The notes under the pieces were generated by a model that saw nothing but the letters and a program-made list of their open reading frames with translations, had not been told where the DNA came from and did not search any database. A DNA stretch of 64,000 nt from Verrucomicrobia subdivision 6 bacterium (GTDB lineage Bacteria > Verrucomicrobiota > Verrucomicrobiia > Methylacidiphilales > Verrucolacustridaceae): the NCBI GenBank assembly GCA_947466515.1, contig CANIEM010000001.1:83212-147211 (forward strand), written 5' to 3'. The position numbers and the translations under genes were made by a program. Position 1 is the stretch's first letter. Each line of letters begins with the position of its first letter. Below are positions 7,620-16,351 of this stretch, in pieces.

Positions 7620-8347
7620 AGGTTCCACCCTCCGGAGAGGATGAGATTGGTGCCAGTCACTTGGGCGGCTTCAGGAGAAAGAAGATAGCGCAAGGCGGCG
7701 GCGACTTCGGTGAAGCGAACGGCCCGACCTGAGGGAAGAGTGTGGAGGGGAGGAAGGTCGATGCTGTTTTCCAAGTAACCTGGGGAGATAAGATTGACGG
7801 TGATATTGCGGCGAATGAGTTGAGCGGCGAAAGAGCGGGTTAAAAGAGTGACACCAGTTTTTCCGACGTGATAGCCAGGGGCGAGGCGTCGAGCCGAGAG
7901 GCGGTCGGCGGCGGCATCGCCAAGATTGATGATACGGCCACCTTTTTTTGGAAAGAGAGGTAGAGCGGCGCGGGTGAGTAGAAAAATTGCGGTTGCGGTG
8001 CTGTGGAGGCCAGCGAACCAGTCTGCGGGTAGAGTGCGGAGGAGTGGGGTGGGGCGATAGGTTCCAGCGTTGTTAAGGAGAAGATCTAGGCGTCCGAATC
8101 TTCTTTGGACACGTTGGATGAGGCGATCGACTTGGGCGGGGATGGAGAGGTCGGCGCGGACGACTTCGGCGGGGGTGCCATGCTGGCGAAGTTGGCGGGC
8201 CAAGCGGAGAGTGGCGGAAGCGCCGCTTCGATGGTGGAGGACGATGGCGTAGCCCATTTGGGCGAGGGTTCGGGCGAGAAAGGCGCCGAGACCGCCTGCG
8301 GAGCCGGTGATGAGGGCGACGGGTTGAGAGGGAAGAGTTTTTTTCAT
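7616..8347 (-). CDS. SDR oxidoreductase, pteridine-reductase type (FolM/PTR1-like)
   Basis: 243 residues, classical short-chain dehydrogenase. The cofactor loop is TGSAGGLG at residues 14-21. The HHRSG after beta-2 suggests NADPH preference as in FolM and PTR1. NNAG lies near residue 93, YxxxK appears as YHVGK, and the closing motif is SPGYLEN...GTNLILSGGW. Its start overlaps the stop of a DHPS-like gene as ATGA, which supports a folate or pterin role such as dihydropterin or dihydrofolate reduction. General SDR membership is certain; pterin specificity is inferred from sequence flavour and context. Confidence 0.8.
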   Translation of the reverse strand: MKKTLPSQPVALITGSAGGLGAFLARTLAQMGYAIVLHHRSGASATLRLARQLRQHGTPAEVVRADLSIPAQVDRLIQRVQRRFGRLDLLLNNAGTYRPTPLLRTLPADWFAGLHSTATAIFLLTRAALPLFPKKGGRIINLGDAAADRLSARRLAPGYHVGKTGVTLLTRSFAAQLIRRNITVNLISPGYLENSIDLPPLHTLPSGRAVRFTEVAAALRYLLSPEAAQVTGTNLILSGGWNL

Positions 8348-9234
8348 GAAAGAATTCCGAGGGTACGGGCGACGGCACGGACTTTAGGTATTTCGTGTGT
8401 ACGCAAGAGGTCGGTTTTACCTAGGAGGGCAAGAACAGCAAAGAGGGATTCGGCGGAGCGGACTTCGTCCTGAAAGAACTCGAAAGCGTGGGGTAGGGCG
8501 TGGCAGACGGGCCAACCGAGAGTACGGAGGCGAAAGCTGTGAAGAAAAGTTTCAGCTTGGTATCGGATGCGGGCGGCACTGTCTTGGAGGTTGCGGTAGT
8601 AGAAGCCTAATCCTGGATCGATCCAGATGGCGTGGATGCCAGCGGCGGTGGCACGATCGATTTCGCGCCGGAAGTAGTCGAGAAGGGCGGTGGCATGATC
8701 GGGGGAGTGGATGAAGTTGGAAACATCACGGGGGTTGGAGCCTTGGACGTAGCAAAGAACGATGCCAGCGCGGTGATCGGCTACGAGGCGATAGAGTTCG
8801 GTGGGGGGGGTGGTGCCTGTGAGGTTGAGGACGGCGGCACCTGCTTCGAGGCAAGAGCGAGCGACCTCGAGGTGGTAAGTTTCAATGGAAAGGAGGATGC
8901 CTTCTTGGGCGAGGGGTTTGAGAATGGGGAGGAGGGTACGGATTTGTTGGGCGGGATCGACGCGGTTGGCGTGGGCAAGGGTGGATTCGGTGCCGAGGTC
9001 GATGAGGTGGGCACCTTCGGTGCGGAGGCGGCGGGCGCGGTTGAGGGCGTCCTCGGTGGTGGAGACGACACTTTCACGGTACCAGGAATCGGGGCTGAGG
9101 TTGATGACGCCCATAAGGTGGGGGCGTTGGGACGCGGAAAAGGAGTGGCCGTGGATTTCGAACTCAGCGACCTGGGCAGTGAGGGCAGAGGAGTGTTCTT
9201 GGGCGAGGCGGGAGAGGGATTCGAGGGAGAGCAT
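8344..9234 (-). CDS. Dihydropteroate synthase-like protein (divergent FolP)
   Basis: 296 residues with a DHPS TIM-barrel signature: MGVINLSPDSW (family MGILNVTPDSF), IDLGTEST (family IDVGGESTRP), IDPGLGF, and a C-terminal THEIPKVRAVARTL in place of the usual RVHDV. Several catalytic features differ from FolP: the VDT motif reads IET, the N-D pair of the IND motif reads LNL, and the SRK motif that binds pterin and p-aminobenzoate is absent (CHALPHAFEF instead). It may be a diverged DHPS that still condenses pterin pyrophosphate with pABA, or a paralogue with another pterin substrate. It is co-transcribed with the pteridine-reductase-type SDR. Confidence 0.78.
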   Translation of the reverse strand: MLSLESLSRLAQEHSSALTAQVAEFEIHGHSFSASQRPHLMGVINLSPDSWYRESVVSTTEDALNRARRLRTEGAHLIDLGTESTLAHANRVDPAQQIRTLLPILKPLAQEGILLSIETYHLEVARSCLEAGAAVLNLTGTTPPTELYRLVADHRAGIVLCYVQGSNPRDVSNFIHSPDHATALLDYFRREIDRATAAGIHAIWIDPGLGFYYRNLQDSAARIRYQAETFLHSFRLRTLGWPVCHALPHAFEFFQDEVRSAESLFAVLALLGKTDLLRTHEIPKVRAVARTLGILS

Positions 9235-9318
9235 GAGGTAGTCGAGCGTAGAGAAAAAAAGGGCGAGGGGCGAGAGTGGGGATGGACGGGAGGGGGGTGA
9301 GGAATCCAGAGTGTCGGG

Positions 9319-9774
9319 ATGGCGAACCGGTTACTGACCCAGTCCGAGTTGATGGCGTGGGAGAATAAAGCGAGGCGCTGGTTTGTTTTGGGGTTGGTGG
9401 GGGTGGTGACGGGGGTGTTTGGGGTGGGGTTGATAACTTTGCACATGAGTTACGCGATGCTGAAAAAAACCGAGGTGATGCAGGAGGCGGTGCAGCGGGT
9501 GATGCGGGATGCGCGGGTGGGCGAGGTTCTGGGGAAGCCGTTGCAGTTGGGTTGGGCGGTGACGGGTCAGATTGAGGACATGCCTGAGCAGGGAACGGCG
9601 CAGTTTGATTTTTCGGTGTTGGGCTCGAAGGGGAGGGCGAAGGTGACTTTGCGGGCAGATAAAAGTCCGACGGGTCAGTGGCGATATTTACTTTTGGAAG
9701 TGAAGCCGATGGGGGGTGCAGTGATTTCTTGTGCGGACGGGGCGTCCGGCAAGAAGGGGTCAGGCGAGGATTAG
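9319..9774 (+). CDS. Coa1-like membrane protein (cytochrome oxidase assembly factor family)
   Basis: 151 residues. One transmembrane helix lies at about residues 22-45, followed by an extracytoplasmic domain with SYAMLKKTEVMQEAVQRV, the motif ARVGEVLGKPLQLGWAVTG and a beta-rich tail (FSVLGSKGRAKVTLRAD). This A-x-x-x-LG-x-P-x-x-x-GW pattern marks the Coa1/TIM21-like family, linked to cytochrome c oxidase assembly in mitochondria; bacterial members are mostly uncharacterised. No oxidase genes are nearby. The gene ends four bases into the convergent glucosaminidase gene. Confidence 0.65.
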   Translation: MANRLLTQSELMAWENKARRWFVLGLVGVVTGVFGVGLITLHMSYAMLKKTEVMQEAVQRVMRDARVGEVLGKPLQLGWAVTGQIEDMPEQGTAQFDFSVLGSKGRAKVTLRADKSPTGQWRYLLLEVKPMGGAVISCADGASGKKGSGED

Positions 9775-10652
9775 TGGGCGCCGGTGGCGGTGGAAGTTTC
9801 GTTTGCGGGAAGAGATTTGGCGACGGCTTCTTTATTATTGTCGACGATAGTTTCGAGGGCGAGGTCGAGCCGATCGAGGCCGTGTTTCTGGATGATGTTG
9901 TTAATATTAGTTAAGTAGTCGGTATCGGGGCAGTAGCCTGAAGCGAGGATGCCTGAGACGAACTTTACTCCTGATTTCTCACCAACGTATTTCTGGTAGC
10001 GCTCGTTGCTGAGGAGGAACTGGGAGTAGCCTTGGAAGCCAGCGGCTAGGGTGGGGTAGGCACGGAAATCTGCGGTGGTATCTACGCCGCTATCGCGGGT
10101 GGGCATATTGAGGGCGCGGGGGCCTGTCCAGCTATCGAAAGCTTTCATGCCGAAGTAATTGTTATAGTCCTTGGCGAGGGAGCTATTTCCATAGCCAGAT
10201 TCGAAGATGGCCATGGCGATGACAGCGGAGGCGGGTATCCGAGTAGTGGTCTGGATGAGCATGGCTTCGGGAATAGCGCTTTCGAGGAAGCGACGTTGGC
10301 GACCGTTGGCGGAGTCGAGGATTTTGGAGATGCGGGTGGCGAGGCCAAGAATATCGGTTGTATCGGAGCTTTGGGAGGCGATGAGGCGGGCAATGCGGAG
10401 GTCCCGCTCTTCGAGTTCGCGGTTCTGGGCGAGGCGGTTTTGGAGGGAGTTCCATTTCTCTTCAAGATAACTTTTGGAAAGGGCGGCGGAGAATCGGGTG
10501 ACGCCGATGAGGGAGACGACGGCGATACCGAAGAGGAGCAGCCAGGCGAAATTGGAGACGACGAGGGTGCCGACTAAACCGAGACGAAATTTCGGCTTTT
10601 TGGTAAATCTTTTGCTGGCGATGGCTGAGGTGAGGTCAACGATTTGAGGCAT
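9771..10652 (-). CDS. Glucosaminidase-domain peptidoglycan hydrolase (Bax/FlgJ-like)
   Basis: 293 residues. The cytoplasmic N-terminus is followed by one transmembrane helix (about 25-50), a short coiled segment and then the glucosaminidase (GH73-type) domain, about 130-255. The catalytic Glu sits in AMAIFESGYGNSS, followed by KDYNNYFGMK, the DFRAYPTLAAGFQGYSQFL strip and ILASGYCPDTDYLTNI, all classic for endo-beta-N-acetylglucosaminidases that cut the peptidoglycan sugar backbone. It is membrane-anchored and acts in the periplasm. A TATAAT lies on the minus strand about 70 bases upstream (10723-10728), without a convincing -35. Confidence 0.85.
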   Translation of the reverse strand: MPQIVDLTSAIASKRFTKKPKFRLGLVGTLVVSNFAWLLLFGIAVVSLIGVTRFSAALSKSYLEEKWNSLQNRLAQNRELEERDLRIARLIASQSSDTTDILGLATRISKILDSANGRQRRFLESAIPEAMLIQTTTRIPASAVIAMAIFESGYGNSSLAKDYNNYFGMKAFDSWTGPRALNMPTRDSGVDTTADFRAYPTLAAGFQGYSQFLLSNERYQKYVGEKSGVKFVSGILASGYCPDTDYLTNINNIIQKHGLDRLDLALETIVDNNKEAVAKSLPANETSTATGAH

Positions 10653-10778
10653 TTACCTTAGTGTAGATGGGGATGGGGAGGCGTCAACCCACGGTAAGTT
10701 GAGGGCGGAATATATTTTAAAAATTATACAATAGATTGGAATGCAGTTACTTGCGAATTATAAAAAGGAGTAAATAGA

Positions 10779-11711
10779 TTAGGATTGGTGTGGTTTGGCG
10801 GGGGGATAGTAGATGGAAGCGAGGATGGAGACGGCGAGGACAAGAAGGACGAATCCGAGAGTCCATGGGATGGGCAGGTGGATGTAGCCTGAAATGAGCA
10901 TTTTGACGCCGATAAAGGAGAGGATGACGGCGAGGCCGATATTTAGGTAGGCGAAGAGCTTGATGAGCCCTGCTATGGCGAAATAGAGGGCGCGAAGGCC
11001 GAGAACGGCGAAGGCGTTGGAGGTGAGAACGATGAAAGGATCGCGGGTAATGGCAAGAATGGCGGGGATGGAATCGATGGCGAAAACTAGGTCGGTGGTG
11101 CCGAGGGCGAGGAGGACAAGAAAGAGGGGGGTACCAGCCCAACGTTTGCCTTGGCGGACAAAGAAGTGGCCGTCGTGGAAATGGGGGGTGATGGGAATGA
11201 ATTTGCGGGCGATACGAACGAGAGGATTTTGGTCGGGTTGAACTTTAGCGTCGCCGCCTTTGAGAAGTTTGATCCCCGTGTAAACGAGGAGGGCGCCGAA
11301 GACGTAGATGAGCCAGTGGAAGCGATTGATGAGGGCGATGCCGGTAAAGATGAAGAGGGCGCGAAGAAAGAGAGCTCCGATGATGCCCCAGAAGAGGGCG
11401 GGGAACTGGGCTTTTTCGGGAACGGCGAAATAGGTGAGGAGAACAGCGAAGACAAAAACGTTATCCACACTGAGGGAAAGTTCGACAATGTAGCCGGTAA
11501 AGAATTCCATGGCGGGTTGGGTACCGAGGGTGAGGGCAATGACCACACCAAAGGCCAAGGCGAGGGCGACCCAGCCGGCGGTGGCTTGGAGAGAGCGGCG
11601 AAGATCGATGGGGCGGGGGTCGCGATGGAAAAGGATCAGGTCGGTCGCGAGGAGGGCGAGGACGAGTGGTCCGAAAAGAATCCAGCCGAGATGAAGATGA
11701 GGGAATTCCAC
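10779..11711 (-). CDS. TerC/Alx family integral membrane protein
   Basis: 310 residues with about eight or nine transmembrane helices. The family signature, acidic residues inside membrane helices, is clear: ELSLSVDNVFVFAVLL and LLALGTTDLVFAIDSIPAILAI. Alx-type TerC proteins export manganese or protect metalloprotein folding during secretion. The ordered-Asp motif SVDN and the DxxxAxDSIPA motif are intact. Predicted GTG start at 11711. The upstream gap to fabI is about 90 bases, and no yybP-ykoY-type manganese riboswitch is recognisable in it. Confidence 0.88.
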   Translation of the reverse strand: MEFPHLHLGWILFGPLVLALLATDLILFHRDPRPIDLRRSLQATAGWVALALAFGVVIALTLGTQPAMEFFTGYIVELSLSVDNVFVFAVLLTYFAVPEKAQFPALFWGIIGALFLRALFIFTGIALINRFHWLIYVFGALLVYTGIKLLKGGDAKVQPDQNPLVRIARKFIPITPHFHDGHFFVRQGKRWAGTPLFLVLLALGTTDLVFAIDSIPAILAITRDPFIVLTSNAFAVLGLRALYFAIAGLIKLFAYLNIGLAVILSFIGVKMLISGYIHLPIPWTLGFVLLVLAVSILASIYYPPAKPHQS

Positions 11712-11803
11712 GGAGTGACTTGGTAGCAGGAAGATTCGGATCGGCCAAGAGGAAGTGAGTCGGGGCGTGACAGGAGGGGCAGTGGGAGGGCACTTTGTAG
11801 GCT

Positions 11804-12580
11804 ATGAGTAACCAATCGTTAAAAGGGAAGGTGGGGCTAGTTTTTGGGGTAGCGAACAAGCGAAGCATTGCTTGGGGTATCGCCAAGGCGTGGTCGGATG
11901 CGGGGGCAAAGTTAATTTTTAATTACCAAGGGGATCGGTTAAAGGAGAATGTGGAAGAGTTGGCGGCGACATTTGGGTCGGAGACCCCGGTGGCCCCTTG
12001 TGATGTGAGTCGGGATGAAGATATCGCGAAGTTTTTTGATTTTGTAAAAGGAAAGGCTCCGAAGGTGGATCTGCTGTTGCATAGCGTGGCGTTTGCTCCG
12101 AAAGAGGCCTTAGAGGGAAACTTTGTCGATACGACACGAGAAGCGTTTCGCGTGGCGCACGACATTAGCGCCTACTCGTTGGTGGCAGTAAGCCGGGCGG
12201 CGGCTCCACTGATGACCGAGGGGGGGAGTATTGTAACGATGAGTTATTACGGGGCGGTGAAAGTGGTGCCGCATTATAATGTGATGGGGGTGGCAAAGGC
12301 GGCGCTGGAGGCGAGTGTGCGATATCTGGCTTATGACTTAGGGCCAAAAAAAATCAGGGTGAATGCGATCAGCGCGGGGCCTGTGAACACCTTGGCTGCA
12401 CGTGGGATTAGTGGATTTGGGGCGATGTTGGCCCACTACGAGGCGCACGCTCCTTTAAAGCGGAATATCACCTTGGAGGAGTTGGGTGCGATGGGAGTAT
12501 TTCTGGCGGCAGACGGATCGGCGGGGATTACGGGGCAGACGTTGTATGCCGATTCCGGCTACAGCGTGATGGGGATGTGA
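11804..12580 (+). CDS. fabI: Enoyl-[acyl-carrier-protein] reductase (NADH), FabI
   Basis: 258 residues. It catalyses the last reduction in each fatty-acid elongation cycle in the cytosol. FabI landmarks are seen: GVANKRSIAWGIAKA at the N-terminal cofactor loop, HSVAFAPKEAL, MSYYGAVKVVPHYNVMGVAKAAL holding the Tyr-x6-Met-x3-Lys catalytic set, and AGPVNTLAARGI in the substrate-binding loop targeted by triclosan. ATG start at 11804. The stop overlaps the start of the HAD phosphatase gene. Confidence 0.95.
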   Translation: MSNQSLKGKVGLVFGVANKRSIAWGIAKAWSDAGAKLIFNYQGDRLKENVEELAATFGSETPVAPCDVSRDEDIAKFFDFVKGKAPKVDLLLHSVAFAPKEALEGNFVDTTREAFRVAHDISAYSLVAVSRAAAPLMTEGGSIVTMSYYGAVKVVPHYNVMGVAKAALEASVRYLAYDLGPKKIRVNAISAGPVNTLAARGISGFGAMLAHYEAHAPLKRNITLEELGAMGVFLAADGSAGITGQTLYADSGYSVMGM

Positions 12581-13275
12581 AGGCCGGCGAAAAGATCGCC
12601 CGGAAACTTCTGCTCTGGGACATCGACGGGACTATTCTCCATACAGGAAAAGCGGGGGAGACGGCCTTGGGTCGAGCAATGGAAAAACTGTATGGAATCA
12701 ATCGAGGACTGCTGGGATTGGAGATCGCAGGCCGGACGGACAAGTGGATTGTGGAGCAGCTTCTGGGTAGGGATGAAAAGCCGAACGGTCCTGAGGAGGT
12801 GGCACAGTTTCTGGATGTGTATGTGGAACTGTTGGCGGATGAGTTGCCCCGGAGGAACGGGGGATTGCATCCGGGGGTTTTGGGGATTCTGGAAGAGGCC
12901 CATCAGCGACCAGAGCTGGTGCAAGCTTTGCTGACGGGAAACATTGAAAAAGGGGCGAGGTTGAAGTTGACGCGGTATGGGGTGAATCATTTTTTCGACT
13001 TTGGGGCTTTTGCAGATGATTCCTCGATTCGCAATGAGTTGGGTCCGCACGCAAAGCGGAGGGCAGAGGAGAAGCACGGGGAAGAGTTTCCTCCCGAAAG
13101 AATCTTTGTCATCGGGGACACGCCCCATGATGTGGCTTGTGCAAGGGCGATCGGGGCAAAGGCGATTGCGGTGGCAACAGGTTCCTTTACGAAGCGACAG
13201 TTGAAAGATTGCGGAGCGGATGCGGTCTTTACCGATTTGGCTCATCCGAAGGCTTTTTTCGATTTACTGATCTGA
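12577..13275 (+). CDS. HAD-superfamily phosphatase (phosphoglycolate phosphatase-like)
   Basis: 232 residues. HAD motif I is WDIDGTI, with nucleophile Asp15 and Asp17. A four-helix cap follows (about 25-95). Motif II is LLTGNIEKGARLKL, motif III the lysine after the cap, and motif IV is FVIGDTPHDVACARAIG. This matches Gph-type phosphatases that act on 2-phosphoglycolate or similar small phosphoesters; the exact substrate is unknown. It is translationally coupled to fabI by a four-base GTGA overlap, starting at GTG 12577. Confidence 0.85.
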   Translation: MKAGEKIARKLLLWDIDGTILHTGKAGETALGRAMEKLYGINRGLLGLEIAGRTDKWIVEQLLGRDEKPNGPEEVAQFLDVYVELLADELPRRNGGLHPGVLGILEEAHQRPELVQALLTGNIEKGARLKLTRYGVNHFFDFGAFADDSSIRNELGPHAKRRAEEKHGEEFPPERIFVIGDTPHDVACARAIGAKAIAVATGSFTKRQLKDCGADAVFTDLAHPKAFFDLLI

Positions 13276-13335
13276 CGGTTGCGGAGGTGGACTCGTCCTG
13301 ACTTGCGATTCTTCTGTGGTTTGCCATGAAAGGAG

Positions 13336-13989
13336 ATGGCTCATGGTCTTCTGGCTTTTTGTTTTCGGCTCGGGGTAGTACTGGGCTCGACATCTTTATT
13401 AGTTCATGGAGCGGCAACTGCAGAACAGCACCAGAAGTTAGTTGAAACCTGTCGCTGGCTTTCGAAGCAGGATTTGTCTTACGCCCAGTCATGGCAACCC
13501 CCAGGGCACCCGTATATCATCACGATGGATTGTTCGAATACGGTGCGTTTTATTGTGTGGAAAGTATTTGGGTTTGATATTCCGAGAACAGCTTCGGACC
13601 AGTACCTTTATTTTAAAAAGAAGGGGAAGATTAGGTCAGTGCCGATGGAGTCGGATGGGAAAGTGGATTCGGAGAAACTGATGGCGGAGATGAGGAGTGG
13701 TGACCTGCTTTATTGGGAATGGACTTATAACGTCCCTCGGGATCCGCCGATCAGTCATGTGATGATTTATTTAGGTCGAAAGAAGGGTGGGGAGGCGATG
13801 GTGGCGGGTTCCTCGCAAAGAATGGATGGGGAGCGAGGAGGTGGGGTGGATGTGTACGCATTCGATCCGAATGCGCCCTGTGGAAACGCAAAGAACTTTT
13901 TTAACTTCGTGACCCATCGCGGTCGGTTGGTGGCGTATGCTCGACCGACGGCGCAGGTGGGGTGGGCTGAACGAGGCGGGCTAGAATAG
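13336..13989 (+). CDS. Secreted NlpC/P60-like cysteine peptidase
   Basis: 217 residues. An N-terminal hydrophobic stretch (residues 3-27, ending VHGAATA) looks like a signal peptide. The catalytic Cys is Cys66 in MDCSNTVRFIVWKVFG, the DCSGLV-type motif of NlpC/P60 enzymes, and SGDLLYW...ISHVMIYLG supplies the following His. Such enzymes cut peptidoglycan stem peptides or related gamma-glutamyl bonds. Two Gly-rich inserts flank the His region. The putative Shine-Dalgarno sequence directly abuts ATG 13336, so the true start could be slightly different. Confidence 0.78.
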   Translation: MAHGLLAFCFRLGVVLGSTSLLVHGAATAEQHQKLVETCRWLSKQDLSYAQSWQPPGHPYIITMDCSNTVRFIVWKVFGFDIPRTASDQYLYFKKKGKIRSVPMESDGKVDSEKLMAEMRSGDLLYWEWTYNVPRDPPISHVMIYLGRKKGGEAMVAGSSQRMDGERGGGVDVYAFDPNAPCGNAKNFFNFVTHRGRLVAYARPTAQVGWAERGGLE

Positions 13990-14967
13990 AGTTGGCATGC
14001 CTTCGATAAGAAAACGGACATCGGAAAGTCGGCCTGCCCGGATGGCCGCTTCCATGAGGCGTTGAGGGGGTTCGTGAAGGGGTTCGTAGCTGAGGCGGTA
14101 GGTGCCAAAGTGCATTGGAACAAGGAATTTTGAGCGAAGATCGCCAAAGGCGCGGAGGGCTTGTTCGGGGGTCATGTGATTCTCGCCAAATTTCGGGCCG
14201 TGGTAGGCTCCGATGGGTAAGAGGGCGACATCTGGGTGAAACTTTTTCCCAATCTCACGAAACCCTGGAAAATAACCTGAATCGCCTGCGTGGTAGACGG
14301 TTCGTCCTCCCATATCGATGACATACCCCCCGTAGCCGCGGTGGTGATCGGTGACCTTGCGTGCCCCCCAGTGTTTGGCGGGAACAAAGGTGATGGCGGC
14401 TCCTGGAAAGCGAAGTCGTTCCCACCAGTTGATTTCGTAGACTTTTTCAAAACCTAAACCGTGAACAAGGTCGCCGACTCCAGCGGGCACGACAATGGGT
14501 TGATTGGCGGCAATTCGGCGGAGGCTGCGTCGGTTGAGATGATCAAAATGGGCGTGGGTGATGAGAACAAGGTCGATGGAGGGAAGGTGGTGGTGGGCGA
14601 GTCCAGCGTGGCGGAGGCGTCGAACGACAAGAAGCCAGTTGGCCCAGTTCGGATCGACAAGAATGTTGCCATGGGGTCCTTGAATCAGGAAGGAAGCGTG
14701 GCCGATCCAGGTGATGCAGATCTTGCCTGCTTTAAGTTTAGGAAAGATGGGGGGAAGATGCTGGCGAGTGCCCCGCTTGCGCGAAAAAAGAGCAGGGAGG
14801 ATGACATCGGTAATGAAGCGGTGCGGGGCCCGTTTCTTGTGAGCTGAAGCCCGAGGACTCAAGACAAACAGAATGGTGGCAAATGAGGTGGGAGGCAACC
14901 TTGAGAGCAAGATTGGCTGAAAATATGAATCTGGGCATAGTGGTATGGTGATGAGCGTTCCGAGCAA
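13981..14967 (-). CDS. Metallo-beta-lactamase-fold hydrolase (UlaG/NAPE-PLD-like)
   Basis: Up to 328 residues. The metal-binding motif HAHFDH is at 138-143, preceded by TWIGHASFLIQGPHGNILVDP and followed by FVPAKHWGARK, GYVIDMGGRTVYHAGDSGYF, YHGPKFGENHMTPEQA and the final PMHFGTY. This set is typical of the NAPE-phospholipase-D/UlaG branch acting on phosphodiesters or lactones. The longest frame starts at 14967, inside the divergent cyclo-ligase gene; a TTG at 14862 (LSPRASAH) is a plausible shorter start. The substrate is unknown. Confidence 0.82.
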   Translation of the reverse strand: MLGTLITIPLCPDSYFQPILLSRLPPTSFATILFVLSPRASAHKKRAPHRFITDVILPALFSRKRGTRQHLPPIFPKLKAGKICITWIGHASFLIQGPHGNILVDPNWANWLLVVRRLRHAGLAHHHLPSIDLVLITHAHFDHLNRRSLRRIAANQPIVVPAGVGDLVHGLGFEKVYEINWWERLRFPGAAITFVPAKHWGARKVTDHHRGYGGYVIDMGGRTVYHAGDSGYFPGFREIGKKFHPDVALLPIGAYHGPKFGENHMTPEQALRAFGDLRSKFLVPMHFGTYRLSYEPLHEPPQRLMEAAIRAGRLSDVRFLIEGMPTLF

Positions 14968-15520
14968 AGCTAGCTTGCGCGAAGAGATTCGTGGGCGACT
15001 CCTGCAGATGAGTGAAGGAGCGAAAGCGGAAGCTTCCCAGCAGATTGAGAAGCACCTTTTGGCAAGGGTGGAGTGGCAGGTGGCGGGGGTAGTAGCTCTT
15101 TTCTTGTCGTTAACCGATGAACCGCAAACAAGGGGTATTCTGAGGGCAGCTTGGACGGCGGGTAAGAGGGTGGCCTTGCCAAAGATTGATATCCGAGAGG
15201 GATTGACCTGGTGGCAAATGTCTTCGGCTCACCTTCCAGAATCATCGAGTTTGTGGGAACCTTCTCCGGAAAAATCTGAGCGAATCGCGGTGACAGAGAT
15301 CGATGGGTTTCTGGTGCCAGGGCGGGCTTTCACTGGTGCGGGGGCGCGTTTGGGGCGGGGTGGAGGGCATTATGATCGGGCCTTGGGCCAACGTAAACGG
15401 GGCTCTTGGGTCGCAGGATTATTTTTCGCGACTCAAGAACTGGAGCATCTCCCCCAAGAGCCACATGACATAAAACTCCCAGCGGTGGTGACCGAAAACG
15501 GGTGGAGAGATGTACGATGA
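14945..15520 (+). CDS. 5-formyltetrahydrofolate cyclo-ligase
   Basis: 191 residues. It converts 5-formyl-THF to 5,10-methenyl-THF using ATP. The N-terminal SKASLREEIRGRLLQMS and the C-terminal signature PGRAFTGAGARLGRGGGHYDRAL (family PGLAFD..G.RLGYGGGYYDR) identify the YgfA/Fau family. Starts at 14945 and 14951 are both possible. The stop overlaps tatC as ATGA. With the DHPS-like and pteridine-reductase-like genes 6 kb away, it shows active one-carbon metabolism. Confidence 0.93.
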   Translation: MVMSVPSKASLREEIRGRLLQMSEGAKAEASQQIEKHLLARVEWQVAGVVALFLSLTDEPQTRGILRAAWTAGKRVALPKIDIREGLTWWQMSSAHLPESSSLWEPSPEKSERIAVTEIDGFLVPGRAFTGAGARLGRGGGHYDRALGQRKRGSWVAGLFFATQELEHLPQEPHDIKLPAVVTENGWRDVR

Positions 15521-16296
15521 GGGATAAGGAGAAACCATTCCTTGAACACATTGAGGATCTGCGTGGGGTGATTTTGAAGTGCGCCGGAGCGATTGGGGTG
15601 GGTTCGATTCTGGGAGTTCTTGGAATTGGGCGGGTGATGGAAATCTTGCGTTGGCCTCTGGCGCAAGCACAGGTGGGATCGCCTAAGGCGATGCCGGCGA
15701 CCCTCCTAGCTTTGCAGGTAACTGATCCGATGACGGTGACGTTGCAAATTGGCATTGGTGCAGGAATTCTACTAACCCTGCCACTGGTTCTTTTGTTTAT
15801 CGGACAGTATCTTTTGCCTGCGCTAGAAAGCAAAGAGAGGGGTCTGGTGCTGCCTGCGTTTACGGTGGGTGCCTTTCTCTTTTTGGCGGGAGTTTCTTTT
15901 TGTTATTTCCTGGTCTTACCGGGAGCTCTGCGTTTTTTTCAGGAATTTAATCGCTGGTTGGGGTTGGAGACGAGTTGGACGATGGCGAGTTATACCGACT
16001 TCGTCTTGCAAATGCTGGTTGGATTCGGGGTCTCTTTTGAGCTTCCTCTGGTGATGGTGATTCTGGCTCGGTTGGGTATTCTGCAGAAAGCGGTGGTGGC
16101 GGCGCACCGACGTCATGCGATTGTCGGACTGGTGGTGGTCTCCGCCTGTGTGACTCCAACTTCGGATCCATTTAACTTGGCTTTAATGTTTGTGCCCCTT
16201 TACGGACTTTTTGAGTTGGGTCTGGCGGGAATGGGATGGGCGGAACGACATTCGAAGGATGGTAGAAGTTCTCCAAAGGACCACACCGCTTTGTGA
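15517..16296 (+). CDS. tatC: Sec-independent protein translocase TatC
   Basis: 259 residues with six predicted transmembrane helices. TatC is the receptor of the twin-arginine export system. The N-terminal cytoplasmic FLEHIEDLRGVILK holds the conserved HxxELR-like region (HIEDLR). FGVSFELPLVMVILARLGI and SACVTPTSDPFNLALMFVPLYGLFELG are strongly TatC. The start is ATG 15517 overlapping the upstream stop; a frame open to 15502 is not needed. tatA/B is not in the window. Confidence 0.95.
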   Translation: MRDKEKPFLEHIEDLRGVILKCAGAIGVGSILGVLGIGRVMEILRWPLAQAQVGSPKAMPATLLALQVTDPMTVTLQIGIGAGILLTLPLVLLFIGQYLLPALESKERGLVLPAFTVGAFLFLAGVSFCYFLVLPGALRFFQEFNRWLGLETSWTMASYTDFVLQMLVGFGVSFELPLVMVILARLGILQKAVVAAHRRHAIVGLVVVSACVTPTSDPFNLALMFVPLYGLFELGLAGMGWAERHSKDGRSSPKDHTAL

Positions 16297-16351
16297 AAAA
16301 GTTCTTTCTTGGGATTGTGAAATATCAGCAGACCGATAAATTCATTGCATA

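Noticed and set aside
8632..9300. 222-codon + frame opposite the DHPS-like gene
   Set aside because: Gly/Glu/Val-rich shadow without family signature; the minus-strand frame has the DHPS motifs.
11712..11803. Manganese (yybP-ykoY) riboswitch before the TerC gene
   Set aside because: The gap is only about 90 bases and lacks the conserved riboswitch core.
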